From an uncultured Kineosporia sp. (lineage in GTDB: Bacteria > Actinomycetota > Actinomycetes > Actinomycetales > Kineosporiaceae): a stretch of DNA of 10,486 bases. Shown one piece after another: positions 1-5,752 of this stretch. The notes under the pieces were generated by a model that worked only from the letters and a program-made list of their open reading frames with translations, did not search any database and was not told where the DNA came from. The translations under genes were made by a program, and so were the position numbers. The stretch lies in assembly GCA_937859855.1 (NCBI GenBank), contig CALMAR010000201.1, forward strand, positions 1 through 10,486. Reading direction: 5' to 3'. Each line of letters starts with the position of its first letter. The stretch's first letter is position 1.

Positions 1-363
1 AAGACCGCCGGCCGCCGGGCCTACACCCGGCGCCGCCGGTGGGCGCACATGCTCGGCTTCGGCGGCCACTTCTCCCCCAAGAGCCGCCGCTACTCCACCA
101 CCCTGGGCCAGCTCCGCCAAGCCCGCATCGACTACCGCCGCGACGCCATCCACCACCGCCTCTCCGACTACCTCGACGGCGACGAAGACACCACGCTGCT
201 GGTCGGCTCCCTTAGCTTCGCCGGGACCGGCTGGCACACCACCGGCGACGCGCTCCTAGCCAACACCGCCGCCGCGATGGCCCGCGAGAGACGACAGACG
301 GCACGAGATGAAATCGCTGACGAGACAGGCCAATTCATGAATCGAACGTCAACCGCTGCTTGA
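1..363 (+). CDS. Replication initiator (RepSA-like), C-terminal part only
   Basis: The frame is open from base 1 to a TGA at 361-363, so the gene starts left of the window and about 120 C-terminal residues are seen. The stretch WAHMLGFGGHFSPKSRRYST followed by TLGQLRQAR is the characteristic C-terminal signature of the replication initiator of pSAM2-type actinobacterial integrative elements. In that family the protein starts rolling-circle-type replication of the excised element. The catalytic part is not visible here, so intactness cannot be judged. The end of the protein is polar and variable. Codons end almost always in C or G, more so than in the excisionase and integrase genes that follow, hinting that the element's modules have different histories. 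It lies 29 bp upstream of the excisionase gene on the same strand, matching the rep-xis-int order of pSAM2. Family assignment is from recognised sequence, not a search. Confidence 0.85.
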   Translation, partial: KTAGRRAYTRRRRWAHMLGFGGHFSPKSRRYSTTLGQLRQARIDYRRDAIHHRLSDYLDGDEDTTLLVGSLSFAGTGWHTTGDALLANTAAAMARERRQTARDEIADETGQFMNRTSTAA

Positions 364-392
364 CACCAAACCACACAGGAAGGAACACCGCC

Positions 393-578
393 ATGCTTAC
401 CAAGCTCTGGACCGTCCAGGACGTCTCTGACTACCTCGGCGTCCCTGTGAAAACGCTCTATCGGTGGCGCACCACCGGTCAAGGACCCACAGCTCGCCGC
501 GTGGGTAAGCATTTGCGCTACAGGCCTGACGATGTCGAAGCCTGGTTCGACGCCATCACCACCGACAAGAGCGCCTGA
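393..578 (+). CDS. xis: Excisionase / MerR-like helix-turn-helix protein
   Basis: A 61-residue protein made almost entirely of one winged helix-turn-helix of the excisionase/AlpA type (HTH_17). WTVQDVSDYLGVPVKTLYRW (residues 6-25) is the helix-turn-helix, and the wing contains RRVGKHLRY before DDVEAWF. Such proteins bind and bend DNA at the att sites and steer the integrase toward excision; many also regulate transcription. The ATG at 393 is chosen over an in-frame TTG at 360 because an AGGAAGG ribosome site lies 9-10 bases upstream of the ATG, and the TTG would overlap the rep stop and add a non-conserved tail. It ends five bases before the integrase start, so the two are almost surely co-translated. 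The role as Xis is inferred from size, fold and position; a purely regulatory role is possible. Confidence 0.85.
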   Translation: MLTKLWTVQDVSDYLGVPVKTLYRWRTTGQGPTARRVGKHLRYRPDDVEAWFDAITTDKSA

Positions 579-583
579 GCCTT

Positions 584-1765
584 ATGCCCAGACCTCCACT
601 CCCCCTCGGCACCATGGGTGAGATCCGTACGTACACGATGAGGAAGAAGCGTGTTCGAGCTGTCGCCTACTACCGAGACTATGACGGCATTACCCGGCAG
701 ATTGAGCGAACCGGGACGAGTGATGCAGACGCTCGCAACCGGCTCAAGGAGGCATGCCGGGATCGCGGCCGATCGGACGCAGCTGCTGACATCACGCACG
801 ACACGACAGTGAAAGCTCTTGCCGAGCAATGGTTCAGCGAGATTGATGCTGCGACTCGGGCGGGGGAACGATCACCCGGCACATGGCAGACGTATCGCGA
901 CCGCCTCGACAATCAGGTGATTCCTGCCCTGGGAGCTCTACGGCTCAGAGAGGTCACCGTCTCTCGGGTCGATCGGGTATTGAAGGCAACGCGTGAGCAT
1001 CACGGCGTCTCGGTTGCTCGGATCACCCGGACGGTGCTCTCAGGGATGTTCGGGCTGGCAACCCGCCATGACGCCATGCCGTCGAATCCGGTGAGAGACG
1101 CTGCTCCGGTGCGGGACCACGGCAAGATTCGCCGGGCGCTTACCGTTGAAGAAGTTCGAGATCTGAGAGCCAAGATCGCTGCCGATTCTAAGGCGGCTGA
1201 TCAAGATCTGGTTGACCTGGTCGATTTCATGTTGGCCACTGGCCTGCGCCTGGGTGAAGCGCTGGCAATGACGTGGGCAGCTGTGGACCTGGACGCGGGC
1301 ACAGTCGAGGTCCGGGGCACCGTCATCCGGGTCAAGGGAACAGGGTTGCTGATCAAGGCGAAGCCCAAGTCGAAATCGGGGTGGCGCATCATCCGCCTCC
1401 CGAAATGGGGCATTGACATGCTCAAGCGCCGCGAGGCGGACCGTGAAGAGAACGTGTGGAATGTTGTGTTCACGACGGCCACCGGCCGCCTCAGAGACTC
1501 CAGCAACACTCAGGGCGATCTGCGCGAGGCATTTGATCGCGCGGGGTACGCCGACATCACGTCGCACACATTCCGCCGTACCGTCGCCACCCTGATGGAC
1601 CTTGCCGGACTAACGAGCCGTGCAGCCGCTGACCAGCTGGGCCACGCGAAAGTGTCCATGACCACAGATCACTACTTCGGCCGCCGGATCGCGCAGACCG
1701 GTGCCGCCGAGGTGCTCGAAGCGCTGGACGACGACAACGACAATCCAGATGAAAGCCATGGGTAA
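584..1765 (+). CDS. int: Tyrosine site-specific integrase of the element
   Basis: A 393-residue phage-type integrase that would recombine the element's attP with the tRNA-Lys attB. Residues about 12-50 form the small N-terminal arm-binding region, about 72-165 the SAM-like core-binding domain (VKALAEQWF onward), and about 183-375 the catalytic domain. The full catalytic set is visible: Arg222 in TGLRLGEAL, a Lys near 262-264, His328 and Arg331 in SHTFRR, His354 in LGHAKVSMT and the nucleophile Tyr364 in TTDHYF. Length is normal and nothing is broken, so it should be active. The ATG at 584 follows the excisionase stop by five bases and lacks a strong ribosome site; a later ATG at 614 is a possible start. 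Composition is visibly less GC-rich than the chromosomal genes to the right, consistent with transfer. Its 3' end faces the 3' end of the tRNA 53 bp away, the usual arrangement at an AICE border. Confidence 0.95.
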   Translation: MPRPPLPLGTMGEIRTYTMRKKRVRAVAYYRDYDGITRQIERTGTSDADARNRLKEACRDRGRSDAAADITHDTTVKALAEQWFSEIDAATRAGERSPGTWQTYRDRLDNQVIPALGALRLREVTVSRVDRVLKATREHHGVSVARITRTVLSGMFGLATRHDAMPSNPVRDAAPVRDHGKIRRALTVEEVRDLRAKIAADSKAADQDLVDLVDFMLATGLRLGEALAMTWAAVDLDAGTVEVRGTVIRVKGTGLLIKAKPKSKSGWRIIRLPKWGIDMLKRREADREENVWNVVFTTATGRLRDSSNTQGDLREAFDRAGYADITSHTFRRTVATLMDLAGLTSRAAADQLGHAKVSMTTDHYFGRRIAQTGAAEVLEALDDDNDNPDESHG

Positions 1766-1772
1766 ACCATGG
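1756..1772. repeat. Paired CCATGG palindromes at the integrase stop
   Basis: CCATGG at 1756-1761 and again at 1767-1772, separated by GTAAA, straddle the integrase stop codon. Being palindromic, the pair is both a direct and an inverted repeat. It sits in the short region between int and the tRNA where arm-type integrase or excisionase sites would be expected. Any binding function is a guess. Confidence 0.25.
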
Positions 1773-1789
1773 TGGTGATCTTGAAGCTG

Positions 1790-1806
1790 AGGACCAACAC
1801 GGTCCT
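1790..1806. terminator. Small hairpin between integrase and tRNA-Lys
   Basis: AGGACC (1790-1795) and GGTCCT (1801-1806) form a perfect six-base stem with a five-base loop. It lies between two convergent units: 24 bp after the integrase stop and 12 bp beyond the 3' end of the tRNA. It could end transcription from either side or be part of the attachment region. There is no T-tract on either strand, so the terminator call is tentative. Confidence 0.3.
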
Positions 1807-1818
1807 GACCTGCAGTGA

Positions 1819-1894
<76 letters not shown>

Positions 1895-1948
1895 GTGAAG
1901 CCGGTCGAGATTAGCATTCAGGCCCGGCCCGAACGAAACCGATTCGGC

Positions 1949-2977
1949 TCAGCGCTGACGGCCACGAGGCCGCAGCCGGGTGCCGGGCATGACCGGAGCC
2001 AGCATCGGCTCACCCTCCGGGCCTGGCACGGTGCCGAAACGGTCGGTGGCGGGCCCCTCGCCACTCGACCCGAGCCAGTTCGAGCCTTGATCCGCGTCCG
2101 GGCGGGTCATCCACTGGGTCCGCGCCGCCACGACCTCCTCATGCGAGCGGCCCACGAAGTTCCACCACATCACCAGCTCCTCCTCGAACGGCTCACCGCC
2201 CAGCAGCAGCAGCCGGCCACCCCCGGCCGACGCCAGCGGAATATCAGTTCGGCCGGACCCGAGGTACAGGAGCGGTCCCGGCGGCAGCTGTGCGCCGTCC
2301 ACGACCGCCGACCCTGCCAGTGCCAGGGCGGCGTACTCGAAGTCCGGGCGCAACGGCAGCGATTCCGAAACACCTGCCATCAGAGTGATTTCCGCTCCGG
2401 CGATCGGGGTGTAGGTACGCGCGGGCGACGTGACCGGCCCGAGTGTTCCCAGCAGCACAGTGGCCGACAGCCCACCCCGCGTCAGCACCGGCAGTGACGC
2501 ATGGTGCTCGAACGCTGGCGCCCTCTCCCGGTCCGAGGACGGCAGCGCCACCCACAACTGCACCCCCTGCAGCCAGCGCGAACGCGACGGCGGCGATACC
2601 TCGGAATGTGAGATGCCGTGTCCGGCGGTCATCAGATTCAACTGACCGGGCTGGATCAACTGCTCGCTGCCGAGGCTGTCGCGATGCATCACGTCTCCGG
2701 CGACCAGCCAGGTCACGGTCTGCAGCCCGGTGTGCGGATGCGCGGTCACCCGCATACCGCCTTCCGAAACATCGTGCGGGCCGTAGCTGTCCAGGAAGCA
2801 CCAGGCACCGACCATCCGGCGGTCCCGATTGGGCAGGGTCCGGATGACCTCGAAGCCACGTGGGCCACCCAGTGCCACCGGGCGGCCGGAGAGCAGCTGG
2901 TGGACCGGACCAGCCGGCGCAACCGCGCCCGCGCCGCCCGCCACTGACTCTCCCGGCCGCGCCTCGACATTGCTCAC
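1949..2977 (-). CDS. Pirin family protein
   Basis: A 342-residue bicupin of the pirin family. The N-terminal cupin carries the metal-binding set: His80 and His82 in TAHPHTGLQT, and His124 and Glu126 in GHGISHSEV, with spacing like that of human pirin (two His, then His-x-Glu about 42 residues on). The PGQLNLMTAGHG stretch just before is also typical. The C-terminal cupin (about 190-290) ends in the family's GGEPFEEELVMWWNFVGRS motif. Pirins bind a single Fe ion; some oxidise flavonols such as quercetin and others act as protein-binding regulators, so the substrate is not predictable. The GTG at 2977 is the only start that keeps the N-terminus; an ATG at 2970 is in another frame. No clear ribosome site is seen. 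The gene lies 42 bp after the CAP gene on the same strand and may share its transcript. The last 40 residues are polar and outside the cupin core. Confidence 0.93.
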   Translation of the reverse strand: MSNVEARPGESVAGGAGAVAPAGPVHQLLSGRPVALGGPRGFEVIRTLPNRDRRMVGAWCFLDSYGPHDVSEGGMRVTAHPHTGLQTVTWLVAGDVMHRDSLGSEQLIQPGQLNLMTAGHGISHSEVSPPSRSRWLQGVQLWVALPSSDRERAPAFEHHASLPVLTRGGLSATVLLGTLGPVTSPARTYTPIAGAEITLMAGVSESLPLRPDFEYAALALAGSAVVDGAQLPPGPLLYLGSGRTDIPLASAGGGRLLLLGGEPFEEELVMWWNFVGRSHEEVVAARTQWMTRPDADQGSNWLGSSGEGPATDRFGTVPGPEGEPMLAPVMPGTRLRPRGRQR

Positions 2978-3019
2978 GGCCCGAGTGTCACACGCGAACC
3001 GTGGACCCGAGCGCGGAAA

Positions 3020-3988
3020 TCAGAGCGGGGTGCCGAAGTCCTGAGTCCAGTACGGCGTGCTGCCCTGCAGGGCGTAGCCGATCCCGATCTGGGTGTAGGT
3101 GCAGTTCAGGATGTTGGCTTTGTGTCCGGGGCTGTTCATCCAGGCGTTCATCACGTCGGTGGCGGTCCGCTGGCCATAGGCGATGTTCTCGCCCGCAGCC
3201 CGGAAGTTGTACCCAGCGTCCTTCATTCGGTCGAACGGGCTCTTGCCGTTCTGGCTGTCATGCGAGAAGTAGTTGTGGGCGGCCATATCGGCGCTGTGCG
3301 CCTGCGCCACGTTGTTCAGGGTCGAATTCGCGGACAGCGCCTTGCAGCCAGCCTTGGCCCGCTCAGCGTTGGTGATCTTCAGCACCGCTGCGGCCTGCGC
3401 CGTCAATCCTTTGCCCGAGCGACCGGATCCATCCGATCCACCCGACCCGCCGGAACCCGGTGGGTTCGGGGTGGTCTGCTTGGGGGTGCTTCTGGGCTTC
3501 GGTTGATTGGCGATCTGCATCCGCTGGGTCTGCACCAGGGCGGGTAACCCCGGCCGGGTGACGGTGAGATTGACCTTGTACCTCCCGTTCGGCAGCCGGG
3601 TGGTGTTCAGGGTGTAACTGAACGGCGCGACGGAGTCGTTGTGCATGACCCGCTTCGGGCCGGACACCACGAACAGCACGGAGGAGTCCGACGGCACCTT
3701 GCGCGGCCCCTTCAGCAGATAGCGACCGGAGACCTTGCCCAGGTCGACCTCGTGAAGTCGTACCGGAGCCTGCGTCACCGGCACGGACGGCGTGGGGCTG
3801 GCTGCCGTGACCGGATGCGAGGTGCTGGCCGGCTGAGAGCCTGAGGCCGCCAGGGTCTGCTGGTCCACCTCACCGGGCCCGCCGAGGTAGGAACGGCCGA
3901 ACCAGGCGCCCGCCGACAGCGTTGCCACCAGGGGCACCACGAGCAGAAGCCATCCCGAACGTCGCCTTTCCTTGGGCTTGTTGAGCAT
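3020..3988 (-). CDS. Membrane-anchored CAP (SCP/PR1-like) domain protein
   Basis: A 322-residue exported protein. Residues 1-11 are positively charged and 12-29 form one hydrophobic segment (signal anchor or uncleaved signal peptide). A Ser/Thr/Pro stalk follows (about 45-75), then a beta-rich region (about 75-160, with LPNGRYKVNLTVTRPG) that resembles an Ig-like or filamin-type module, a Gly/Ser linker (about 178-193), and a C-terminal CAP domain (199-321). CAP hallmarks are ITNAERAKAG, AQAHSADMA (His231), NYFSHDSQNG, GENIAYG (Glu267), WMNSPGHKANIL (His289) and IGIGYA. Cys215 and Cys296 are the only cysteines outside the cytoplasm and could form a disulfide. Bacterial CAP proteins of this kind act outside the membrane, but their biochemical role is mostly unknown; cell-wall or lipid association is only inference. 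The ATG has GGAG nine bases upstream (3998-4001). A structured segment lies upstream at 4024-4113. Confidence 0.92.
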   Translation of the reverse strand: MLNKPKERRRSGWLLLVVPLVATLSAGAWFGRSYLGGPGEVDQQTLAASGSQPASTSHPVTAASPTPSVPVTQAPVRLHEVDLGKVSGRYLLKGPRKVPSDSSVLFVVSGPKRVMHNDSVAPFSYTLNTTRLPNGRYKVNLTVTRPGLPALVQTQRMQIANQPKPRSTPKQTTPNPPGSGGSGGSDGSGRSGKGLTAQAAAVLKITNAERAKAGCKALSANSTLNNVAQAHSADMAAHNYFSHDSQNGKSPFDRMKDAGYNFRAAGENIAYGQRTATDVMNAWMNSPGHKANILNCTYTQIGIGYALQGSTPYWTQDFGTPL

Positions 3989-4023
3989 TCGGGCGGACTC
4001 CAGAACTATTGACAGCTTTCACC

Positions 4024-4113
4024 GGTTTCGGCAGGAAACCTAGCAGCGCGCCCTGATCGGAACCACGGCTGGCGACCGCCGACAGCACCCAGGGCAGCTG
4101 CTTTTGCCGAAAC
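4024..4113 (-). ncRNA. Candidate structured leader RNA (or terminator) before the CAP gene
   Basis: Read as minus-strand RNA, this segment holds four nested inverted repeats. They are a 9-bp outer stem (GUUUCGGCA 4113-4105 with UGCCGAAAC 4033-4025), 6 bp (AGCAGC 4102-4097 with GCUGCU 4047-4042), 6 bp (GCCCUG 4095-4090 with CAGGGC 4055-4050), and 5 bp with one G-U (4083-4079 with 4060-4056). Arms are collinear with only small bulges. A local hairpin, GGUUUC (4040-4035) with GAAACC (4029-4024), uses the same bases as the 3' arm of the outer stem, so the two folds exclude each other. It ends 35 bases before the CAP start codon and begins 22 bases after the crotonase stop codon. It may be a regulatory leader of the CAP gene or a terminator of the crotonase pair; no U-tract follows. 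I do not recognise a known riboswitch class in it. Confidence 0.5.
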
Positions 4114-4135
4114 TTGATGCCGGAGCGCCGATGGG

Positions 4136-4792
4136 TTAATGAGCCCGGAGCAGGGCCAGCACCGGCGCGTACATTCCCGCCTTGATCGAGCTCAGAACCG
4201 GCCCGGCCTTGGCCGCGAGCTCGCCGGCTCGCTCGAGCGCCAGCGCAAGCACCTCGTCAGCGGGCACGGCGGCGTCCACGATCCCGCAATCGGCCGCCTG
4301 CTCGCCACCCAGCCGCCGTCCGGTGATCATGAGGTCGTGAGCCACCTGCGGGCTCAGCCGGGCCTGGACCAGCGCTGACATTCCGGGCGTGAACGGGATC
4401 CCGATATCGACCTCCGGCAGGCAGAAGTAGCCCCGATCGGCGCGCATGTCCCGGAAGTCGTGAGCCAGCGCCAGCAGGGCTCCGGCCGCGAAGCAGTGAC
4501 CCTGGATCGCCGCCACGCTCGGCACCGGCAGCTCCAGCATCCGGGCGAACAGTTCCTGGACCGTGGCGACATACCCCGGGAACTGGGCCGGATTGGCCTG
4601 GGCCCACTCCAGATCGAGCCCATTGGACCAGAATCGGCCGTCCGCGGCCGTGACCAGCGCCCGGGGACCGCCGGCGGCGGCGACCTCGTCCAGGGCCGCG
4701 AGCATCGAGGTGACGAGGTCGGGGTGGAGGCGGTTCTCAGTCGCACCGAGGTTCAGGACGAAGACATCCCCGGTCCGGGTCAGAATCGGCAT
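4136..4792 (-). CDS. Enoyl-CoA hydratase/isomerase family, delta3-delta2-enoyl-CoA isomerase-like
   Basis: A 218-residue single-domain crotonase. The first oxyanion-hole segment is RFWSNGLDLEWAQ (residues 53-65), a form characteristic of the eukaryotic peroxisomal and plant delta3-delta2-enoyl-CoA isomerases. The second is GHCFAAGALLALAHD (98-112). The likely catalytic acid is Glu127 in FCLPEVDIGIPFTPGM; hydratases usually carry a second glutamate in the earlier GGG segment, which here is replaced by AAG. It should shift the double bond of 3-enoyl-CoA to the 2-position so that beta-oxidation can go on. Length is slightly short for the family but nothing is missing. The ATG follows AGGAG by eight bases. 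It begins 24 bp after the stop of the neighbouring crotonase gene and is probably in one operon with it. Isomerase is preferred over hydratase from motif resemblance; not proven. Confidence 0.85.
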   Translation of the reverse strand: MPILTRTGDVFVLNLGATENRLHPDLVTSMLAALDEVAAAGGPRALVTAADGRFWSNGLDLEWAQANPAQFPGYVATVQELFARMLELPVPSVAAIQGHCFAAGALLALAHDFRDMRADRGYFCLPEVDIGIPFTPGMSALVQARLSPQVAHDLMITGRRLGGEQAADCGIVDAAVPADEVLALALERAGELAAKAGPVLSSIKAGMYAPVLALLRAH

Positions 4793-4816
4793 CCGTGTGC
4801 TCCTGTGCCTAGAGCT

Positions 4817-5674
4817 TCAGCGGCCGGTGAAGCCGGGCTCGCCCCGTTCACCGAACGCGTTCATCGCTTCGTTCAGATCTCGGGACGGCAGGAAGGCGGA
4901 GTTCCAGGCCGCCACGTTAGCCAGCCCATCAGCGATCCGGCTGGCGCGCTGTGCCTGCAGCACCTGCTTGATGCCCTGCACCACCAGCGGCGGATTCGCC
5001 GCGCACTGCGAGGCGAAACCATGCGCCGCGGCCAGAGCGGTGCTGGGATCGTCCAGCACTTCGTTGACCAGCCCGATCGCCGCCGCGCGCGCCGCGGTGA
5101 TGTTCTTGCCGGTCAGGGCCAGCTCGCGCAGGTGACCGTCGCCGATGATGGCCGGTAGCCGCTGCAGGCTGCCCAGGTCGGCGACGATGCCGATCCGGAC
5201 CTCGCGCACGCTGAACATCGCTTCGGCGCTGCAACAGCGGACGTCGCAGGCAGCGATCAGGTCAACTCCCCCGCCGATGCACCAGCCGGATATGGCTGCC
5301 ACCACCGGCTTCCGGCACTGAGCGACCGAGTCCAGGGCAGCCTGCATCCGCCGGATCTGGTCGTACAGCTGGGTCCGGGACCGAGCCAGCCCATCGTCCT
5401 GGGCCAGCATCGCCGACCAGGCGCCGGCGTAGGCCTTAAGGTCCAGTCCGTAACTGAAGTTGGCGCCTGAGCCGGTGACGACCACTGCCCGGACCGACTC
5501 ATCGGCGTCGAGCTGGGTGAAGACCGCAGGCAGATCGGTCCAGAAGGCCGGGCCCATGGCGTTGCCCGGCCCCGGCCCGAGCAGGGTGACCTGGGCGACG
5601 GCCCCCGCCAGACTCACCTCGAGCGCCGCCCCTTCGGCGGTTCCTGGCTGGGCAGTCACGCCGTCGTCCGCCAT
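4817..5674 (-). CDS. Crotonase family, delta3,5-delta2,4-dienoyl-CoA isomerase-like
   Basis: A 285-residue crotonase. The pattern Asp138 (GGGVDLIAACD), Glu158 (SVREVRIGI) and Asp166 (VADLGSLQRLP) has exactly the spacing (20 and 8 residues) of the three acidic catalytic residues of rat dienoyl-CoA isomerase ECH1 (Asp176, Glu196, Asp204), and the surrounding residues also match that family. The first oxyanion-hole segment is ANFSYGLDLKAY (71-82). The enzyme would convert 3,5-dienoyl-CoA to 2,4-dienoyl-CoA, the reductase-dependent route for fatty acids with odd-numbered double bonds. In actinobacteria many such genes are simply annotated enoyl-CoA hydratase. The ATG at 5674 has no ribosome site but lies seven bases after a TAATCT -10-like hexamer, so the message may be leaderless. 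It leads the pair with the enoyl-CoA isomerase gene, and the two functions fit together in oxidation of unsaturated acyl chains. Confidence 0.88.
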   Translation of the reverse strand: MADDGVTAQPGTAEGAALEVSLAGAVAQVTLLGPGPGNAMGPAFWTDLPAVFTQLDADESVRAVVVTGSGANFSYGLDLKAYAGAWSAMLAQDDGLARSRTQLYDQIRRMQAALDSVAQCRKPVVAAISGWCIGGGVDLIAACDVRCCSAEAMFSVREVRIGIVADLGSLQRLPAIIGDGHLRELALTGKNITAARAAAIGLVNEVLDDPSTALAAAHGFASQCAANPPLVVQGIKQVLQAQRASRIADGLANVAAWNSAFLPSRDLNEAMNAFGERGEPGFTGR

Positions 5675-5681
5675 GCCGGTC

Positions 5682-5687
5682 AGATTA
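5682..5687 (-). promoter_or_regulatory. Putative -10 box giving a leaderless crotonase message
   Basis: On the minus strand TAATCT (fits the actinobacterial TANNNT -10) is followed by seven bases and then the ATG at 5674, which would put the transcription start at the A of the start codon. No Shine-Dalgarno sequence is present, which agrees. No good -35 is visible, which is common in these genomes. Confidence 0.4.
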
Positions 5688-5732
5688 CTGTTCCGCCGGA
5701 CCGGATCCCGGCCGGGAAGCGCTCGCCGGTCG

Positions 5733-5742
5733 TCTCGCGAGA
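5733..5742. promoter_or_regulatory. Palindrome TCTCGCGAGA overlapping the ribosome site of the PHP gene
   Basis: A perfect ten-base palindrome in the 78-bp divergent intergenic region, ending inside the GAGAGG ribosome site (5739-5744) of the gene that starts at 5753. Its position would suit an operator for that gene or for both divergent units. A chance palindrome in GC-rich DNA is a real alternative. Confidence 0.3.
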
Positions 5743-5752
5743 GGCTTGGCTC

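Noticed and set aside
360..392. Upstream TTG start for the excisionase
   Set aside because: It overlaps the rep stop and would put the strong AGGAAGG ribosome site inside the coding region; the ATG at 393 is better.
1040..1567. Minus-strand open frame of 175 codons inside the integrase
   Set aside because: The integrase frame holds all catalytic residues; the antisense product has no recognisable feature.
3870..4088. Possible small minus-strand gene of 72 codons upstream of and overlapping the CAP gene
   Set aside because: It overlaps the CAP signal-anchor in another frame, has no ribosome site, and the intergenic part is better explained by the RNA-like inverted repeats.
4460..5158. Plus-strand open frame of 232 codons across both crotonase genes
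   Set aside because: It spans two well-supported minus-strand genes and gives an unrecognisable arginine-rich product.
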